Positions 18,690-27,493 of a stretch of DNA of 64,000 nt are shown one piece after another. The stretch comes from G963702155 sp963702155. GTDB taxonomy: Bacteria > Pseudomonadota > Alphaproteobacteria > Micavibrionales > Micavibrionaceae. The stretch is from the NCBI GenBank assembly GCA_963702155.1, contig OY969717.1, positions 1,302,001 to 1,366,000 of the forward strand, written 5' to 3'. The notes beneath the pieces are model-generated. The model was not told where the DNA came from. It saw nothing but the letters and a program-made list of their open reading frames with translations, and did no database searches. The translations under genes and the position numbers were made by a program. Every line of letters starts with the position of its first letter. The first letter of the stretch is position 1.

Positions 18690-18993
18690 TTCTGAAGCGC
18701 GGCGGCTTGGTCAACAAAGCAAACTGATTTGACTTTGAGCGCCATTCAAAAGGCAATAAGGAGACCGGGATCCTTTTACGTGCGAGCCGTAATAAGCGCC
18801 GGGACCGTGGGAGAAGCCGTTTGATCACGATCAAACAAGGAGCAAGCACGGAGGCAGGAACGGCGGCGAACCCGCATTGTGCCTGTCAGGCTGAGCAATT
18901 TCTGCCCAGCCGCCCGGTTTATCATCTGGATATGCCGGAACGTGCGCGCACTGGCATGATAGAGTGCTTCAGATCTTCATGCTGGTGCGCAGT
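18690..18993. other. Non-coding region behind the ParB pair, likely element end
   Basis: 304 bases more GC-rich than the surroundings, with no reading frame I trust. It holds the palindrome described at 18819-18836 and a few smaller symmetric words. The gene entering from the right stops at 18994 and looks cut short, so the recombinase-ParB element probably ends here. Confidence 0.5.
18819..18836. promoter_or_regulatory. Candidate parS-like palindrome
   Basis: GTTTGATC-AC-GATCAAAC, perfect 8-bp arms around two bases, 130 bases downstream of the second ParB gene. It has no T-run, so it is a poor terminator. Known parS sites are 14-16 bp palindromes with GTT...AAC ends, for example in repABC plasmids, so the shape is right although the spacing is two bases longer. 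Binding by the neighbouring ParB proteins is inference. Confidence 0.5.
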
Positions 18994-19296
18994 TTAATCC
19001 TTAGCCGCAGGGGCGCAATCAGGCCATTGGCTTATATCTAATCTGCCCCTTCTATATTCAATAAGTTTTATTGCTATTTCTTCTGGAGCTGCCTTCATGC
19101 CTGAAAGAGGGATAACAATCTTAATTAATTCGCTTGTGTTGAGGTATGAGTTTTCTGCGCCATGAACCTCTCCCAGCAATTCCAATATTTCTAAAATCAA
19201 CGCTAAGGGCTTTATTTTTAAACCAGCGTCTTCCCATTTCTTTATTCCTGGATCGGCATAAGTTGCGAGATTAGGTAGGGTTGTTTGCTGTACCAT
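18994..19296 (-). CDS. Unrecognised 100-aa protein, possibly C-terminally truncated
   Basis: I do not recognise this protein. It has an amphipathic helical stretch (PLALILEILELLGEV), then LNTSELIKIVIPLSG and IAIKLIEYRRGRLD, the look of a small helical or winged-helix domain. It ends abruptly in APAAKD where the GC-rich intergenic region begins, so the original gene may have been longer and cut by the recombinase element. It follows the DUF262 fusion by 15 bases on the same strand, suggesting that it was the second gene of that defence-like operon. Confidence 0.5.
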   Translation of the reverse strand: MVQQTTLPNLATYADPGIKKWEDAGLKIKPLALILEILELLGEVHGAENSYLNTSELIKIVIPLSGMKAAPEEIAIKLIEYRRGRLDISQWPDCAPAAKD

Positions 19297-19311
19297 TAGC
19301 TCATTTAAAGT

Positions 19312-21633
19312 TTACCAGTGACTATCAATGTACAGGTTAGTCTCTTCAGAGTCTAAGGCCTTAGCAGAAGCTGATCTTCTGATATAAAATTCTTTTGTAT
19401 TCTTCTTTTTATTTTTTAACCAGATTGGCTTTGTTGATTTGCTTTTTACCGTCAATAAAGCAATATCTTTTCCTTCCACGCTAATAATTTCCGCAGTGAA
19501 ATTGCTTGAGGCGGCATTACCCAGCATGTTTTCAAGAAGGTTATCAATAGTTTTCATGAAAGAGTTCTTGTTTATCTTCGCTTTTAAAAGAAGAATAATC
19601 TCGATCAAGCCCTAGAATATTACGAGTAATGTCTTCTACTCCAATTAATAATGATCCCCCATTACTATTCATAAAGGCGGCTATGTTTTTGAAGACAGAA
19701 TGCTCTAATACGTCCGCAGGAATCTTATTATTTATACACTCTCGTAAAGTGGCTTTAAATTCGATTTCATTGCTTTCATTTGCAGCTATAAGCTCTTTAA
19801 CGATTTCTACCTTTCCCTTCTTTTCATGGCTGGCAATAGAGTGGGCCGATATATTTTCACCGTTAGTTAGTTTTTTTACGGCCTTTAGTATCAGCTCTGC
19901 CCTTCTGTATATGAATATTTCAAAGTCATTTTTGATTTTATGTTTTTTATCTTCGTCATTTAGCCCAACATATGATCCCGTTTTTAATTCATTAATGGGT
20001 ATCAAGTGACTTCCTAGGCGATCTTTAACTATGTCCTCTCCAACCCATTTATAGCGATCAACTAAATATTCATAGGGATCTTTTCTACCAATGCTTTGGT
20101 TAGTTTTATCTGTAATAAGGGCGCAGTTTAAAGCAAGGTTATATTCTGTGATGTCAGATTCCTCTAAAAGCGAAAGAGGATAAATGTGATGGTAGTGACG
20201 GTTATCTATGTTGGCAGCACTAACTTTTTGAGCATCAGCAAAATCATGGGCTCCGAGTAGGGTTGAAATAGCGAGAATCCCTCTCGCCCTTATATTTGAA
20301 CGTTTCGGCCAGCCTACTATTAAAAGCTCATCAAGATCGGGCAATGGATATTGTTTACGATCAAATATAGGTATGGATTGCTCTAATGCTTCACTGTTAT
20401 TTTGAGTGGTAGTAATTGCTTTTTTAAGCGCCGTACAGTCCACGTGAGCTCTGGGCGGGGCGGAGTTTTCGTATCTGTCTGTAAAAAATGCCGCCCATAA
20501 ATATTTTTTAAGAAGGGATTCACAGTAGCCTTTAATATCACCGTTTCAGGGATTACGGCATAGCACGCAGCTATAACAGGCAAAACAGCATTTGTCGGAA
20601 GCCTTTGCTTGTCAAATACCCCGTTTACCTCCATGAAACGTACCATTTTTTTCAAGCATTTTTCAAGCAAACCCCATTCATCAATCATTTTTTGAAGATC
20701 AATTGAAAAAATGCCGTTTTTATTAGGCACTTTCCCCTGAAGGAGTGCCGCTGTGGAAAGCACAAGCTCTTCTAATTCAAAATAATTTTTTACATTGGGG
20801 TGGGCTTTTTTTAAATGCTTTATGAGATCGTGTAGAGATTGTCCCGTTTTTTGCTCGGCCTCGGCTACTATTATATCGAATTGGCTTAATGGCTTGCTGT
20901 TAGTGTTCATATTAATAAACACTTGTAAGGCTACGTCTTTGTCTGTGCTAGGCGGTAATGATAGGTAGGGCAGATTATAGTGATTAATCGCTTCTCTTAA
21001 ATCTCTGATTTTATTGATAATAGAACTAAAGTATTGCCTGTACTCCTTTGCGTCTAAGGGCTCGTCTCCGTCAATATGCTTCAAAGTTGCTTTTTCCACC
21101 CAACTGTCTAACTCTCGGCCAATATCTTCAGGCTTGAAAAGACTTAAAGGTAACAGGCCATTTTCAAAGCATCGTTCTGGTTCATTTAGTCATAGAGGGT
21201 AACGATCATTATTTTTATAGTAACGTGATTTGCAAATAACTTTCAATTCTGTGTCATGCTCTTTTTGATTGGTGTCGTACTCTGGGATGTATACAAAATA
21301 GCTTTCATTAGGATAGTTATCATTCATTGAGCGCCATAAAGCAGTAATGCGTTGCTGCCCGTCTAAAAGATGCTCTGAAACTTTCTCATTATTATTCTTT
21401 TCAGCCGTTTCAATATAGCGGGAAACGAACTTTTCCTTATCTCCGACATGAAGCACCAAAGTTATACCGACTGGCAAATTAGTAACTATTGTATTTAGAA
21501 AACTTTTAATCCGATTCCTATCCCATGCTTCAGCTCTTTGAAATCTGGGGAGCTTAACTCGTCCTGACTTTACCAACCCATACCAACTCTTTAATTCCCT
21601 GTTTTCTGCTTTGCTTGATGTATCTTCCTGCAT
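19312..21633 (-). pseudogene. DUF262-HNH(DUF1524)-AlbA_2 fusion protein, broken
   Basis: One ~770-codon gene in four pieces. The N-terminal DUF262 domain has KLPRFQRAEAW and HLLDGQQRITALW, as in GmrS-type restriction subunits. An HNH/DUF1524-like part has HYHHIYPLSLL and a conserved NCALITDKTN. A C-terminal AlbA_2 domain has NEIEFKATLR, NSNGGSLLIGV and FYIRRSASAKALD. The breaks are an in-frame TGA at 21190-21192 where family members have RYPLW (Trp expected); a frameshift at the T6 run at 20504-20509, where one more base restores WAAFFTDRYENSA; and a shift near 19565. The HNH and AlbA_2 parts lie in one uninterrupted frame, so the fusion is real. It was probably a modification-dependent or other antiviral nuclease. 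Confidence 0.8.
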
Positions 21634-22086
21634 TTTTTATGGTCTTTCTAAAAGTACTTGCTATCACAATTTTTCTAAATTTGGATATTCATCCATAATG
21701 CGGTAAAAGCCTATAAGGTGCAATCCTTTGAAGCTAAGTTTGATATGAGAATTACTAACATCTTATATCTTATTCTCCATCAACTCATTTTTCGAAAAAC
21801 TGTGCCTTTTTTTGTTTTCCTGCACTAGCTATTCAAGATTTTGTTGGATATTAAATTTCCTAAAACCATTACTATTGAATTACTAAACTGGAGCCTTAAA
21901 GTTTTAGCCAAGGTTTTCAAAATCGCAAATTTTTCTGCGCGGGCGGGCGCATGTTTTCATTTAAATGGATAGGTGCCCCCTAGGGGGTAGGTCTGGCACT
22001 TAAAAACTAAATAAGTGGCAAAAGGTAGCCCTACAGTAGCCCCATTAAAAAACAAAAACCGCCCGAGGGCGGCTAAGTCATTTATA
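21634..22086. other. 453-bp gap left of the first island
   Basis: No credible gene. A frame at 21957-22160 on the minus strand merely crosses the island boundary. The region ends with the terminator at 22051-22072 and then the att core at 22087. Confidence 0.5.
22051..22072 (-). terminator. Rho-independent terminator at the left island edge
   Basis: A 6-bp stem CCGCCC/GGGCGG (22059-22064, 22067-22072) with two unpaired bases and, on the minus strand, a following T5. It would stop transcripts leaving the island leftwards, just outside the att core. Confidence 0.75.
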
Positions 22087-22105
22087 TAATTGGTTGCGGG
22101 AGTAG
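22087..22105. repeat. Left att core of island 1 (19 bp of the tRNA-fMet 3' end)
   Basis: TAATTGGTTGCGGGAGTAG is identical to the flank plus 3' end of the initiator tRNA gene (52559-52577) and to the copy at 30774-30792, then diverges. It marks the far end of the island carrying the P4-type integrase. Within 90 bases to its right the word TTTGTACTGT occurs twice (22166-22175 and 22178-22187). The same word occurs near the integrase end (inverted at 30617-30626), the pattern of integrase arm-type sites. Confidence 0.8.
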
Positions 22106-22208
22106 TAACCGAGTTATGCAGGTAAGCTATTGATAAATAAGAAAAGCAGCACCTTAGCAACCGAATTTGTACTGTGTTTTGTACTGTTAAAAGTTATCAC
22201 CAAGAAAC

Positions 22209-22649
22209 TTAGTGGTGCTTTTTAATACCGAGGACTTTACGTAGATTTTTAGCCTTTTCACTTATAAGAATAATACGCGGGCTGTTATGACTCAGTATTG
22301 GCTTATTACTCTCACTAAACTCGCCTCCTGTTACAGCTTGGCGGTATTCAATCAGAGCATCTTTTTGACTAATACATTTTTTATTTATCTTCCAACTCAG
22401 CGTTTGCATGAGGTTTTGCAAATCAAGGCACCTAATTCGTCCTGTATTATCGTTAGGATCACTACACCAGTGGTGCATAGCTAGACGTTCTATATCTTGA
22501 ATTAATGAAGCTAGCGCAATCTTCTTAGCATTTTCATTATGGAACCAGTAAGCAATTCCACCAATAAGACTGCTAATGAGTGGCCCAATTAAAGCAGCCT
22601 GAATATTAGTTTCCCCAATCCACGTCCATATTGTTGTTTCATCAGTCAT
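22209..22649 (-). CDS. Small membrane protein, last gene of the cargo operon
   Basis: A 146-aa protein of no family that I recognise. One clear membrane segment lies near the N-terminus (about residues 17-36, ALIGPLISSLIGGIAYWFH), followed by a cytoplasmic helical domain ending in basic residues. Its start overlaps the DUF4325 stop by 8 bases, so it is translated with it. In defence operons a membrane protein at the end is often the effector or an anchor; here that is only a suggestion. A short tail of inverted bases follows, but no strong terminator before the att core. Confidence 0.75.
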   Translation of the reverse strand: MTDETTIWTWIGETNIQAALIGPLISSLIGGIAYWFHNENAKKIALASLIQDIERLAMHHWCSDPNDNTGRIRCLDLQNLMQTLSWKINKKCISQKDALIEYRQAVTGGEFSESNKPILSHNSPRIILISEKAKNLRKVLGIKKHH

Positions 22650-22968
22650 TTGTAGAAGCCTTGTCTATGTAGCCCCAAATTTCATCAATTAATGAGGGAT
22701 CATCATCAGAAACAAAGGACAGCTTTTTTCTTACTTTCTCTTTATCAAGCCCGTTTACCCTGATTAAGTTAGCAAACGCTTCATCTAGAAAAGAAGAGCC
22801 ATAGCCTTCTGTTCCATCTAGCTCAATTATGATCTGATCAAATTTTTCAATAATAGGAAACAATGTATCTTCACGAAAAACCTCACCGCTAGTTTCGCTA
22901 TATTTTCTTAACCTTCCATAAGGGTATTTACTAAAATCTTTGGCTATATTTATTATCTTCGTTTCCAT
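22642..22968 (-). CDS. STAS-like DUF4325 protein
   Basis: A 108-aa protein fitting the STAS-like DUF4325 family: YGRLRKYSETSGEVFRE, then IIIELDGTEGYGSSFLDEAF, the core strand-helix with the conserved G-S-S-F-L. STAS folds act as switch modules, for instance anti-anti-sigma factors regulated by GHKL kinases. The gene immediately upstream is a GHKL ATPase, and the ATG follows its stop codon without a gap, so the pair are very likely partners. The role within the operon is unknown. Confidence 0.82.
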   Translation of the reverse strand: METKIINIAKDFSKYPYGRLRKYSETSGEVFREDTLFPIIEKFDQIIIELDGTEGYGSSFLDEAFANLIRVNGLDKEKVRKKLSFVSDDDPSLIDEIWGYIDKASTND

Positions 22969-24030
22969 TTAATTTTCTTTCACCGAATTTAAGCAAACTT
23001 TCCACACCACTAATGTACCTTTTAGAGGTAGGCTCAAATTTTCATGTTGCAAGTTTTCATTGTTGGGATACAAGTATTTACCACGATAACTAAAAATGCT
23101 CAATTCGGCATTGTCACTTTCTCTAATAAGTTGCTGCATATCATAAGATCCTTGCCCCCTGCCCTGAATTTTTGTTGTAGTCCTACCTTTTTCCATAGCT
23201 AGAACTATTTTTTCATCATCATAAGGATCACGCGTCAGCTTTGACGCAAGCTCGTTTAATTTTTCAAGCCAATTAGTTGTTAGAGTGTTTGGTATACCAG
23301 CGCCTTGATCATACAAAACCATAAAGACAATATTAGTTTCATTATCTTTAAAACCCGCTCTCCACCACCTTGGCAAACATAAACGAGAATTTTGTTTTAG
23401 AAATTCTTCTGGGTATGCATGCTCTACCGCATTAGCCATCGCCTCTGTTAAAGCGCGATATACTTTTTTGGAGTAAAGAGCTTCTTTTACATCTCCTTCA
23501 TCGTTGTAAAAAAGCTCTTTAATACCCACCATTAAATTACGAGGATTGTCTTGTCCTGATTGCAATTTAACAACATCTACCTCTGGTGCATCATCAAATG
23601 TTGGTTTTGAAGATCGTATTCCAAGAAGGTGATAAAAACCCAATTCATTTAATAGAAAATAAACATCTGGATTATTTGGGTAGACACCAAACACGCTATG
23701 CTCTTCCAACCGATTGCAACGATCAATTTCTGCTGCCATGACTACACAAGCCTCCGCCGAAATACCTTCACATTGGGAAAAGTCTAAGAAAACAAATGAA
23801 TCGTTTTCAAATACATTTTCATTAATGGCGTTAATAAATTGGACGCTTTCATCATAGTTTTTATAGAGGTCAAAGAGTTTAGGTACCTTCATATGCACAC
23901 GTTCAGCAGCCTTATTTCTCTGAGTTTCTATGCCCAGCCTTCTACGGCGCAAACGCTCTTCCCGTGTACTCTCCCTCTTTCTAAGATTGCGGGCATGTAT
24001 CTCATGCCATTTTTTATCCGGATTACTCAT
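22969..24030 (-). CDS. GHKL (HATPase) protein with N-terminal STAS-like region
   Basis: A 353-aa protein. A very basic helical head (residues 1-45) precedes a STAS-like segment with FVFLDFSQCEGISAEACVV. The C-terminal GHKL ATP-binding fold shows the N box EAMANAVEHAYP (about 196-207), the G1 box LYDQGAGIPN (about 239-248) and the glycine-rich lid GRGQGSYDMQQLI. There is no DHp histidine domain or receiver, so it is not a classical histidine kinase. It may be a protein kinase like SpoIIAB acting on the DUF4325 protein or a stand-alone switch ATPase. It lies 47 bases after the AAA-DUF4435 gene. Confidence 0.85.
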   Translation of the reverse strand: MSNPDKKWHEIHARNLRKRESTREERLRRRRLGIETQRNKAAERVHMKVPKLFDLYKNYDESVQFINAINENVFENDSFVFLDFSQCEGISAEACVVMAAEIDRCNRLEEHSVFGVYPNNPDVYFLLNELGFYHLLGIRSSKPTFDDAPEVDVVKLQSGQDNPRNLMVGIKELFYNDEGDVKEALYSKKVYRALTEAMANAVEHAYPEEFLKQNSRLCLPRWWRAGFKDNETNIVFMVLYDQGAGIPNTLTTNWLEKLNELASKLTRDPYDDEKIVLAMEKGRTTTKIQGRGQGSYDMQQLIRESDNAELSIFSYRGKYLYPNNENLQHENLSLPLKGTLVVWKVCLNSVKEN

Positions 24031-24077
24031 TAAACGATTTTCATTTTTGTAATTATACTTTTAGCTTTTTTTATTTC

Positions 24078-25730
24078 TTATGCAGCATTTACTTCTTGTT
24101 GCGGTTGATCGGTTTGATTTTCAAAAGCATAAATAAGATCACCAAACTTTTCTTTAATCTGACTCCTAACATCTTCATCGTCTGTCAAAAGTTTTCTTAC
24201 AGCGTCTTCATAGTTTTGGCGGCTAGAAAATTTTAGCGCTTTTGCTATTGCGCTCAGAGCGGGTGTTTCTCGGACAGGGTAACGAGAAACAACAGATGCA
24301 ACATCCGAGCTTAAAACATATTCATCAAAGCGCTGCTTTTCTTCATTAAACGCTGCACTCAAATCAATACTAATATCGTAAGTGCTTTCATTTTTAATAG
24401 TCTCCCAATTGGGGGGCATCATTTGGTGCTTTATTTTTCGCTCACAGAGACGGGCGCACAGACGATCTTTGTGCTGTGCAACTGCTTCAAATAAAGCACT
24501 GTGGGCTGCGGTAACCAGTTCAGTATCTTCACCTCCGTGGATTACGGCGCTTCTAGATGCTATAGCCTCAATCATTTCGGCGCAATAATAAATAGATTCA
24601 ACAGAATAACAAGGAAGCGCGTATATACTTTGGCTCTTCAATTCAATTATTTTAGCTTCTGATCTATCATCAGCATCTACCAATCCAAGTGCGTTTACCC
24701 AGTGCAATGAATCCGTTGATGAAATACCATGCACTGCCTTTTCAACATCGACACAACTTCCTTGTGGTATAATAGAAGCCGATGGAAACAATATTTGATA
24801 TAAATGTAAGTCTAAGCTATTTTGCGAACCCTCAACAAAAAGCAATACACGCCTAGAACCCAGAATATCTTGCTTGATCTGATAATCAACACCATCATTT
24901 GATGAAATTAAATCAGTGTCCCAGCCTATGATTGAACCACTTTCCCATTTGCACCCCCTCACCATAAGAATATCTGCCTTAGAATTATTAAGTGGCAAAG
25001 TAATGTCATGAGATGCAATTACAAACGAGCAATCTTTACGCTCTTGAAATAAAGAAGTAAGTAACGGGGATATAATTGACCTGTGCAAATGCCTCTCCGG
25101 CTCGTCAATAACTAATAAGGTATTTGGTTTTGCAGTAAGTACATCTGCTGCAATTAGTATGGCATTCCTTTCTCCGTCAGATAGTTCTGCAATACTATAG
25201 GTTTCACCAGAGTTTTTGCTCGCTAAAAGCTTTTCATCTTTTTCTACCATAATTTCAATTGGTAAATTTGAGAGCTTCAAAAGATGGTTAAGAGTTTTTA
25301 ATGGCGCTTCTTTTTGTCTTAATTTTTCTACTAATTCTGTGTCCAAATTATCAACCGCATCCGCAATTTTTCGTGCCCGATTATTCTGAGCATAAATCAA
25401 ATCATATATAGTGAACTGCGATCTCGCACCTTGGTAGTCATCTTTCCATCTAGACGTAGCTTGTGTGTCATAAGAAACTAAACTTGCCTCTGTTTGTAAT
25501 TTAGAAGTTGGCGAGTACTCTAAAACACTGGAATTAAGCCAAGTTTGTCTGTGAGCAGATATTCGCTTAGCCTGACGGTGGTTTTGCGAAAACATTTTGA
25601 GCATTAAAGCCGATTTTCCAGTTCCATTAGCCCCCAATACGAAAAGTGTCTCTCCTTGTTTAAGAGAAATATCCTTCTGAACAGCATCTAGGTCAGGATA
25701 ACAAAAATTAAAAACTTCTTGTTCAGTCAT
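24078..25730 (-). CDS. AAA ATPase fused to DUF4435 (TOPRIM-like); single-chain PARIS-like protein
   Basis: A 550-aa protein. The ABC-type ATPase half has Walker A GANGTGKSAL (33-42), signature LSDGERNA (183-190), Walker B LLVIDEPERHLH (205-216) and switch His in ASHD (239-242). The DUF4435 half has RVLLFVEGSQNSLD (about 294-307) and VDADDRSE (351-358), the acidic residues of a TOPRIM-like nuclease. Separate AriA (AAA) and AriB (DUF4435) make up PARIS, a defence that responds to phage anti-restriction proteins and was found in P4-like satellites; fused versions are known. It starts with AAGGA 5 bases before the ATG and heads the operon. OLD-like nucleases are the other possibility. Confidence 0.82.
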   Translation of the reverse strand: MTEQEVFNFCYPDLDAVQKDISLKQGETLFVLGANGTGKSALMLKMFSQNHRQAKRISAHRQTWLNSSVLEYSPTSKLQTEASLVSYDTQATSRWKDDYQGARSQFTIYDLIYAQNNRARKIADAVDNLDTELVEKLRQKEAPLKTLNHLLKLSNLPIEIMVEKDEKLLASKNSGETYSIAELSDGERNAILIAADVLTAKPNTLLVIDEPERHLHRSIISPLLTSLFQERKDCSFVIASHDITLPLNNSKADILMVRGCKWESGSIIGWDTDLISSNDGVDYQIKQDILGSRRVLLFVEGSQNSLDLHLYQILFPSASIIPQGSCVDVEKAVHGISSTDSLHWVNALGLVDADDRSEAKIIELKSQSIYALPCYSVESIYYCAEMIEAIASRSAVIHGGEDTELVTAAHSALFEAVAQHKDRLCARLCERKIKHQMMPPNWETIKNESTYDISIDLSAAFNEEKQRFDEYVLSSDVASVVSRYPVRETPALSAIAKALKFSSRQNYEDAVRKLLTDDEDVRSQIKEKFGDLIYAFENQTDQPQQEVNAA

Positions 25731-25790
25731 TTAAATTCCTTATTTAATATTCTGACATATGCTCAACACGGAACACCTGATCATCTACAT

Positions 25791-25945
25791 TTTTTATCGG
25801 TGCGCTCATCATATTTTACTGTCATAAAGCGCTCACCTTGTTTCAAAAGCATCAATGGCTTGCCGTACACTTTGTGATAAGAAATCGTTTTTTCCAGCGT
25901 GCCTTCATCATTCAAAATATGACCGCCTTTAATCTCAACCAAATT
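25791..25945 (-). pseudogene. Decayed coding fragment, family unknown
   Basis: A start-less frame reading NLVEIKGGHILNDEGTLEK and then KVYGKPLMLLKQGERFM before a TGA. Its protein-like composition, with alternating charged and hydrophobic residues, contrasts with the other frames here. It lies between the cargo operon and the KRKGAGRP gene and is probably the 3' rest of a deleted gene. I could not assign a family. Confidence 0.35.
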
Positions 25946-26007
25946 GCCCTATGCGAGCAATCAGTTTCATTCATGCACGAAAATGGCTTGTGGGGCAATT
26001 GGTTAAT

Positions 26008-26364
26008 TTAATTATCCGTGTCATCCAAATAATCAATTACTTCTTGTGGCACAGGCTCTCCCGTTCGCCAGTGTCCACCGGGTAGCGGGAAATTAACATT
26101 TACCTGTATTTGACGGTTAGGTTCTTCTTGCGCTTCATCAATGGGTTTTTGTTTAGGAAGGCAGTAAGGCAAAAGAGCATTACCCACTTTGTATAAAAGA
26201 TTCCAATTTTCTGTCTCACGAGCCTTTTGAGCAACCTCTGTAAGCATAAGGATAGGATTGTTTTTCTCTTTGTCCAAATGATCCAACACATTCGCTACGC
26301 GATCACTGACGCTACCGCGTGGCCTACCTGCCCCTTTCCGCTTTCCTCCATGCCCATTTGCCAT
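26008..26364 (-). CDS. Small DNA-binding-like protein with GGKRKGAGRP motif
   Basis: A 118-aa protein beginning with GGKRKGAGRPRGS, a basic motif shared by phage terminase-small-subunit-like and DUF5681-type proteins that contact DNA. A helical middle and a proline-rich acidic tail follow. AAAGGA lies 8 bases before the ATG. It sits behind the RepA-like ATPase in the same direction. It may be a packaging or replication accessory of the element; the family name is uncertain. Confidence 0.6.
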   Translation of the reverse strand: MANGHGGKRKGAGRPRGSVSDRVANVLDHLDKEKNNPILMLTEVAQKARETENWNLLYKVGNALLPYCLPKQKPIDEAQEEPNRQIQVNVNFPLPGGHWRTGEPVPQEVIDYLDDTDN

Positions 26365-26557
26365 CTTTTACTATCCTTTCAAATTTGAAAAACTTAATTT
26401 TTTTTCAAAGCATCCTGATCTGTCCCATCTTTTGTCCCGACACTGTCCCGGTGCGATGCATTGAAAATCATAGGCAGCAAGAAAATGAAAAGGGTACCTG
26501 TCCCAAAATACCTCATGTCCCACTGTCCCTGTCCGCTACATCGGGACGCTGGGACAA

Positions 26558-27493
26558 TCACTTTTTATACTCTTCATTCTTTTTGATCATGCGCTCTGCT
26601 CTTGACTTGCTTATACCCGTTTCTTTTTGAATATCGCGGTAAGATAACCCTTCTGCCCTCAATTCTAAAACCTGATCTAACTCTACATCTTCAATATCCA
26701 TGTGCATCCAGCCATCCTCCTGCAACCGTGCCTCAAAGGGACTGACATCACTTCCCATCAAATGTCTAGCCTTTGTAAAATGAATCTCAAACCTTGCCCC
26801 CTCATCACTGGAATAGTTTTCAGGATGTTTTAGCTCAATGACTGTATCCAAAACATCTTCACGCCGACTGGATCCCCTTTGCTGCCCACCTTTTCCAGCG
26901 TGGTGAACGAACAGGACGGATTTGCCCCTGCTTCTCATATCCAGCGCCCACCCTTGAACTGGAAGCCAACTTTCGGCTTCATTTTCTTTTCCGGTTCGTG
27001 CCAACGTGGAAATATTATCAACCACGACAAAATCAATCTCCTCTACAAAAGGCTCTAATTCATCCTGTCCTTCTTTCGTTGAGATGTCCGGCATCCCCAT
27101 TTCCTGCATATCCGGTGTGAGCAGTGTAAAGAAGTCAGGCTCCGCTTTCTGCTGACTCGTAGAAACAATATAATTCAAACGATCCTGCATTGTCCGTGCA
27201 GGCATTTCTCCATCTATATAAAGAACACGTTGCGCATATGGTGCTTTCCACTTTAAGAAAGTTCCACCAGACGCAATCGCATACGCTATACCCAATGCAA
27301 CGTGTGTTTTCCCTACACCGCGTTTTGCAAATAGCATTGAGAGGCTTTGACTTTTGATGATGGGGGTTAGAATATTCTCTTGCAAAGGAATATCCATGCC
27401 CAAGAAATCAGAGATGTTAAGGGATTTCAATGCTGGCTTTATTGGAGATGAAATATAAACCAGTCCCGCAATTTCTTGTTCAGGCGCATTCAT
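26558..27493 (-). CDS. RepA-like AAA ATPase/helicase
   Basis: A RecA-fold ATPase of the AAA_25/RepA type used for replication by plasmids and satellite elements. Walker A is FAKRGVGKTHVALG, the second motif RVLYIDGEMP holds a catalytic acid, Walker B is IDFVVVDNIS and the sensor is VLFVHHAGKGGQQRG. A C-terminal helix-turn-helix follows (GLSYRDIQKETGISKSRAER), which could bind an origin or regulate. Of several in-frame starts I favour ATG 27493; it overlaps the end of the primase reading, which restores normal coupling. It works with the primase gene just upstream. Confidence 0.85.
   Translation of the reverse strand: MNAPEQEIAGLVYISSPIKPALKSLNISDFLGMDIPLQENILTPIIKSQSLSMLFAKRGVGKTHVALGIAYAIASGGTFLKWKAPYAQRVLYIDGEMPARTMQDRLNYIVSTSQQKAEPDFFTLLTPDMQEMGMPDISTKEGQDELEPFVEEIDFVVVDNISTLARTGKENEAESWLPVQGWALDMRSRGKSVLFVHHAGKGGQQRGSSRREDVLDTVIELKHPENYSSDEGARFEIHFTKARHLMGSDVSPFEARLQEDGWMHMDIEDVELDQVLELRAEGLSYRDIQKETGISKSRAERMIKKNEEYKK

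Noticed and set aside
18690..18993. A structured non-coding RNA gene in the GC-rich gap
   Set aside because: No extended secondary structure beyond the short palindrome and no promoter/terminator pair could be seen.
21190..21192. Use of UGA as tryptophan, suggested by the TGA at a Trp position in the DUF262 gene
   Set aside because: Several intact genes here end in TGA (the RND permease and AbiEi genes, for instance), and other broken genes have TAA, so a changed code is not supported.
21957..22160. Minus-strand frame crossing the left att core
   Set aside because: It crosses the island boundary and a terminator, so it cannot be an old conserved gene.
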